From Euborellia annulipes (taxonomy: Eukaryota > Arthropoda > Insecta > Dermaptera > Anisolabididae), in assembly GCA_023213315.1 (NCBI GenBank), contig JAKCPI010005103.1, forward strand, positions 110,138-174,137: 64,000 nucleotides of DNA, given 5' to 3'. Of this stretch, positions 61,298 to 64,000 are shown piece by piece; the stretch's first letter is position 1; each line of letters begins with the position of its first letter. The notes under the pieces are model-generated. The model was not told the origin of the DNA and searched no databases. It worked only from the letters and a program-made list of their open reading frames with translations. A program made the position numbers and the translations under genes.

Positions 61298-61872
61298 ATT
61301 CCAATCCAGTGCCTGCTTGAGGATTTGTTTACATTCATGGAATACACAAATGAAAAGAATACAAAAATATTCCTCTGTACATTTCCTATGGGAGAAATCG
61401 TAACTTTAGGAATTAATAACTCAAAAAGTTATAGGAATTTCGGGACCCGAGTATTTTTCCGGGACTCTCCATAACCTCCTCTATAAGACTGCAAAATTTC
61501 GTTTCAAAATTCCAACGGGAAGTTGGTCAAACAGAGCGTGACAGACGGACGACAGACGGACGGACGGACACTCCGCAATTATTATATATAGATAATTGCG
61601 GAGTGTCTCCGTCCGTCCGTCCGTCTGTCACGCTCTGTTTGACCAACTTCCCATTAGAATTTTGAAACGAAATTTTGCAGGCTTATAGAGGACGTTATAG
61701 AGAGTCCCGGAAAAATACTCGGGTCCCAAAATTCCTATAACTTTTTGAGTTATTAATTCTTAAAGTTACGATTTCTCCCATAGGAAATGCATAGAGAAAA
61801 TTAATGTATTCTTTGCAGTTGTGTATTCTATGAAGGTAAACAAATCCTCAAGCAGGCACTGGACTGGAATAT
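61298..61872. repeat. 575-bp palindrome made of two Helitron 5' ends
   Basis: Arms 61298-61582 and 61592-61872 are near-perfect reverse complements around a TATATATAG centre. Each arm begins ATAATTGCGGAGTGTC, then (CCGT)n, then AAATTCCTATAACTTTTTGA. Confidence 0.88.
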
Positions 61873-62115
61873 TTAGTAATTAATTTTCTTTTCATAATTT
61901 AGAAAAGTCGAGGGTCGCCGCAGGCGGGCCCGAGCCAGCTGATGGGGGGGGTCCAGGGGGGCGTAGGCCCCCTGTGTAGACGCCAGTCCGATTCTCATAA
62001 TTAAGAAAGGCGAGGGTCCGCCGCAGGCGGGCCCGAGCCAGCTGGTGGGGGGTCCAGGGGGGGGGGGGCGTGCCCCCTGACTAGACTCGAAGCGCGGAGG
62101 CGGCGGCGCGGCTAG
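61592..62115 (+). mobile_element. Helitron-like element, forward
   Basis: Starts just after TATATAGA, (CCGT)n, GTCACGCTCTGTTTGACCAA, then two GC-rich CGCAGGCGGGCCCGAGCCAG units and a hairpin ending GGCGCGGCTAG. Non-autonomous. Confidence 0.7.
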
Positions 62116-62147
62116 TTTAAAATATAATGATAGAAGAAGATAAAAAA

Positions 62148-63300
62148 TCTATATATATATTTCGCTAATGTCCGACTGTCTGTCTGTCACGCTCTATTTA
62201 GGCAACTTCCTGTTGGAATTTTGAAATGAAATTTTATATGCATAAAGAGGACCTTCTCGGGATTACAGGAAAATTATTTTCATCCCGAAATTCCTATAAC
62301 TTTTTGAGTTATTAATTCTTAAACCTACGAATTCTCTCATAGGAAATGTATAGAGAAATATTTATGTATTCTTTTCAGTTGTGTATTCCATGAATGGGCT
62401 AATCTTTACTATAAAGTTCGCTCCCACCAGAGAGCGCTGATGTGCTTTACTCGCGATTCTCTCGTTCTCCACTTTGTGATTCGTTCTTTGAATTTAATTT
62501 TAAAATCGCCTTGATAATATTCAACATATAACATATACCTGAAGCAAAAATAAACAAAAAAATAAAAATATTCAACATAACATGCTTTGGAAAAAAAAAT
62601 TTTTATAATTAAAGAAGGCCGTGCCTACCTCCTATACCAAACGTTGCGGGTTCGGACCCAGGCAGTCCGATGATTTTATTTAAGCCATTTGGATGCCAGA
62701 TGGCTTAAATAGAAATGCCTGAACCCACAATATATATATTACTTACAACGGTTATCGTCTAAAGTCTTAAATGGCCTAAGTTGCCGAAAAGACTGTGTGA
62801 ATGTGTGTGTAAGTGTGAGTGCGAATGAGAAAAAAGTGTGAATGTTTAAAAAAAAAAAAAAAAAAAAAAAAAATTAAAGAAGGCAGAGAGGGCGGATAAT
62901 ATTTTAAAGAACTTGCAGGGATCCCTTGTCCGAGAGCCGCCAAAGGCGGCTCGAGACCTTCGGTATTTAAGGTCGGTTCTCTTTTAGATTAAAAAATTTA
63001 TCAAGAGTTTATCAAGAATATTTTAAAAAAAACATGCATATTAAATAAAAGAACGAAAGAATCATGAACGAAGAGCTAATGTCAAAAAAAGAACTAGTCA
63101 AATGTATGCCAGCGTAGTAAAGATTAACCGAAAAGTCTAGGGTCCACCGGGGGCGGGCTCGAGCCAGCTGGCGGGGGCCAGGGGGGGGGGGGGGCGAAGC
63201 CCCCCTGTCTATATATAAAGCGGGCGCCACGGGTTCTCATAATCCGCCGCAGGCGGGCCCGAGCTAGCTGCAGGGCGTTCCAGGGTGGCGACGCGGCTAG
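62148..63300 (+). mobile_element. Third Helitron-like element, with SINE-A inside
   Basis: 5' part TCTATATATATATTTCGC then GTCACGCTCTATTTAGGCAA to 62395; 3' GC-rich part 63120-63300 ending GACGCGGCTAG. The middle holds unrelated sequence and SINE-A, so it may be two fragments. Confidence 0.55.
62618..62872 (+). mobile_element. SINE-A
   Basis: Starts within the tRNA-like head (GTGCCTACCTCCTATACCAA), B box GGGTTCGGACCCAGG, full body, ending in a 28-base A run. Confidence 0.88.
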
Positions 63301-63520
63301 TAATATTAATAAATAAATATTTCTTTGTTTCAGAAGAAGGAGCTTTTAGGAAAAGAATCCATGTACGACACTATTATGAGCAAAGCAAGTCTTTTATTTG
63401 CATTCACGTCGAGCAAGAAGCCAGTCGATTGAATTCATCTCTCTGCTTCTCTTCTATTGCGATTCTATTAATGAGAATAAAACGTCACACACCCCTCAAC
63501 TCTTAATTAAAAGGTATTTA
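63301..63520 (+). repeat. Duplicated terminal-exon-like segment, copy B
   Basis: AATAAATATTTCTTTGTTTCAG then from 63334 a block matching copy A from CATTCACGTCGAGCAAGAAG on; AATAAA at 63476; open frame ends TAA 63504. Two 6-bp indels against copy A keep the frame. Confidence 0.5.
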
Positions 63521-64000
63521 TAATTTGCCTACAATATATGTTATGCCTGGGAATTGTCTGAAGCAGATGTGGTCCAGTGTCATAGGAAGAGAAAGACCAG
63601 ATACACGGGACCTAAATTATTATAAACAGGACCCTTGGTCAGGGTAGTTCCAAAGGAATATATAAAACAGCCCCAAGCACATACTTTAAGTATGAAGCAA
63701 GAAGACCCAATTCATTTTCTAAAGACCTCTGTCAGCTAATTCCCTTGTGCAACGTTAGCGACTCAAAACAGAAGAGCAGGTCTGGCACATTCCGATGACG
63801 GAAACTATAAGCAAATTATACCAACTATGCAGGAGGCGATCCCAAAAGGCGCCCCACCCGAGACCACTTTGTCTATATAAGGACCTACGAGCGGCCTCGG
63901 GGGACGATTCTATTCCAAATTTGAGTTTACACCGAATCTCTGCCGGTCAGGGGTGCGATTCGGACATTAACTTTTTTACAAGCCTTTGCGATCACTCGAC
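63521..64000 (+). promoter_or_regulatory. GC-richer end of window with TATA box
   Basis: From about 63540 base composition rises sharply. TATATAAG at 63874-63881 is followed by CGAGCGGCCTCGGGGGACGA. This could be a TATA promoter of a downstream gene or the U3/R part of an LTR starting TGTTATGCCTGG (63539). The window ends before this can be decided. Confidence 0.4.

Larger units (their letters stand above)
60580..61582 (-). mobile_element. Helitron-like element, reverse, with two SINE-A insertions
   Basis: On this strand the 3' end is at 60580: CTAG preceded by a GC-rich hairpin (GGCGGGC...GCCGCGCC), as in Helitrons (CTRR end). It runs to a TATATA start near 61583. Two SINE-A copies (60715-60985, 61000-61278) split it; the forward twin at 61592 lacks them. 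Confidence 0.7.

Noticed and set aside
1..64000. CRISPR arrays, bacterial operons, riboswitches or replication origins
   Set aside because: The sequence is eukaryotic with spliced genes; repeats are transposon families without regular spacers.

Overview
The window is 64 kb of AT-rich, repeat-crowded eukaryotic nuclear DNA. Split genes with GT-AG introns, tRNA-derived SINEs, MITEs, Helitron ends and LINE remnants fit an invertebrate, most likely an arthropod. That placement is inference from protein character and repeat types; no species is claimed. Introns are mostly A/T, and real exons stand out by higher GC and by unbroken reading phase across junctions.

One gene dominates. Sixteen coding exons on the + strand (1485-49183) join in perfect phase into a 1069-residue partial protein with the order F-BAR, RhoGAP, SH3, low-complexity tail. 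This is a SLIT-ROBO Rho GTPase-activating protein (srGAP). The extreme N-terminus lies upstream of the window. A 27-kb intron (1651-28617) separates the first two visible exons; the rest lie between 28.6 and 49.2 kb. I see three possible alternative C-termini that join in phase: a hydrophobic tail-anchor-like exon (38585-38679), a read-through ending in Glu-Thr-Thr-Val, a class I PDZ-ligand pattern (41295-41315), and a distal exon (51930-52069). A GC-rich ATG-free segment with a splice donor (21735-21904) could be an internal first exon. All splice calls were made by eye.

Almost everything else is mobile DNA. (1) A palindrome-headed non-autonomous family ('Pal-1', my label) with about a dozen copies, several carrying a tRNA-derived SINE ('SINE-A') at one fixed internal site; an unoccupied copy is also present. 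(2) Foldback elements carrying a CTGANGA...CGAAACGT motif that resembles hammerhead ribozymes; one encloses the C-terminal coding part of a Penelope-like retroelement. (3) At least nine short MITEs with poly-G/poly-C interiors, mostly with 8-bp target duplications. (4) TTAA-flanked, TA-flanked (pogo- and mariner-like), TTA-flanked and 8-bp-duplication MITEs. (5) Helitron ends, including two in a head-to-head palindrome. (6) Remnants of two LINE types and one Tc1/mariner element.

Layout: 0-1.5 kb intron; 1.5 kb first visible exon; 1.7-28.6 kb giant intron full of nested repeats; 28.6-38.5 kb F-BAR and RhoGAP exons; 40.1-49.2 kb SH3 and tail exons; 49.2-53.1 kb 3' flank with a mariner remnant and a possible distal exon; 53-64 kb a repeat field with tandem duplications, Helitrons, and a GC-richer end with a TATA box that may start another transcription unit or an LTR.
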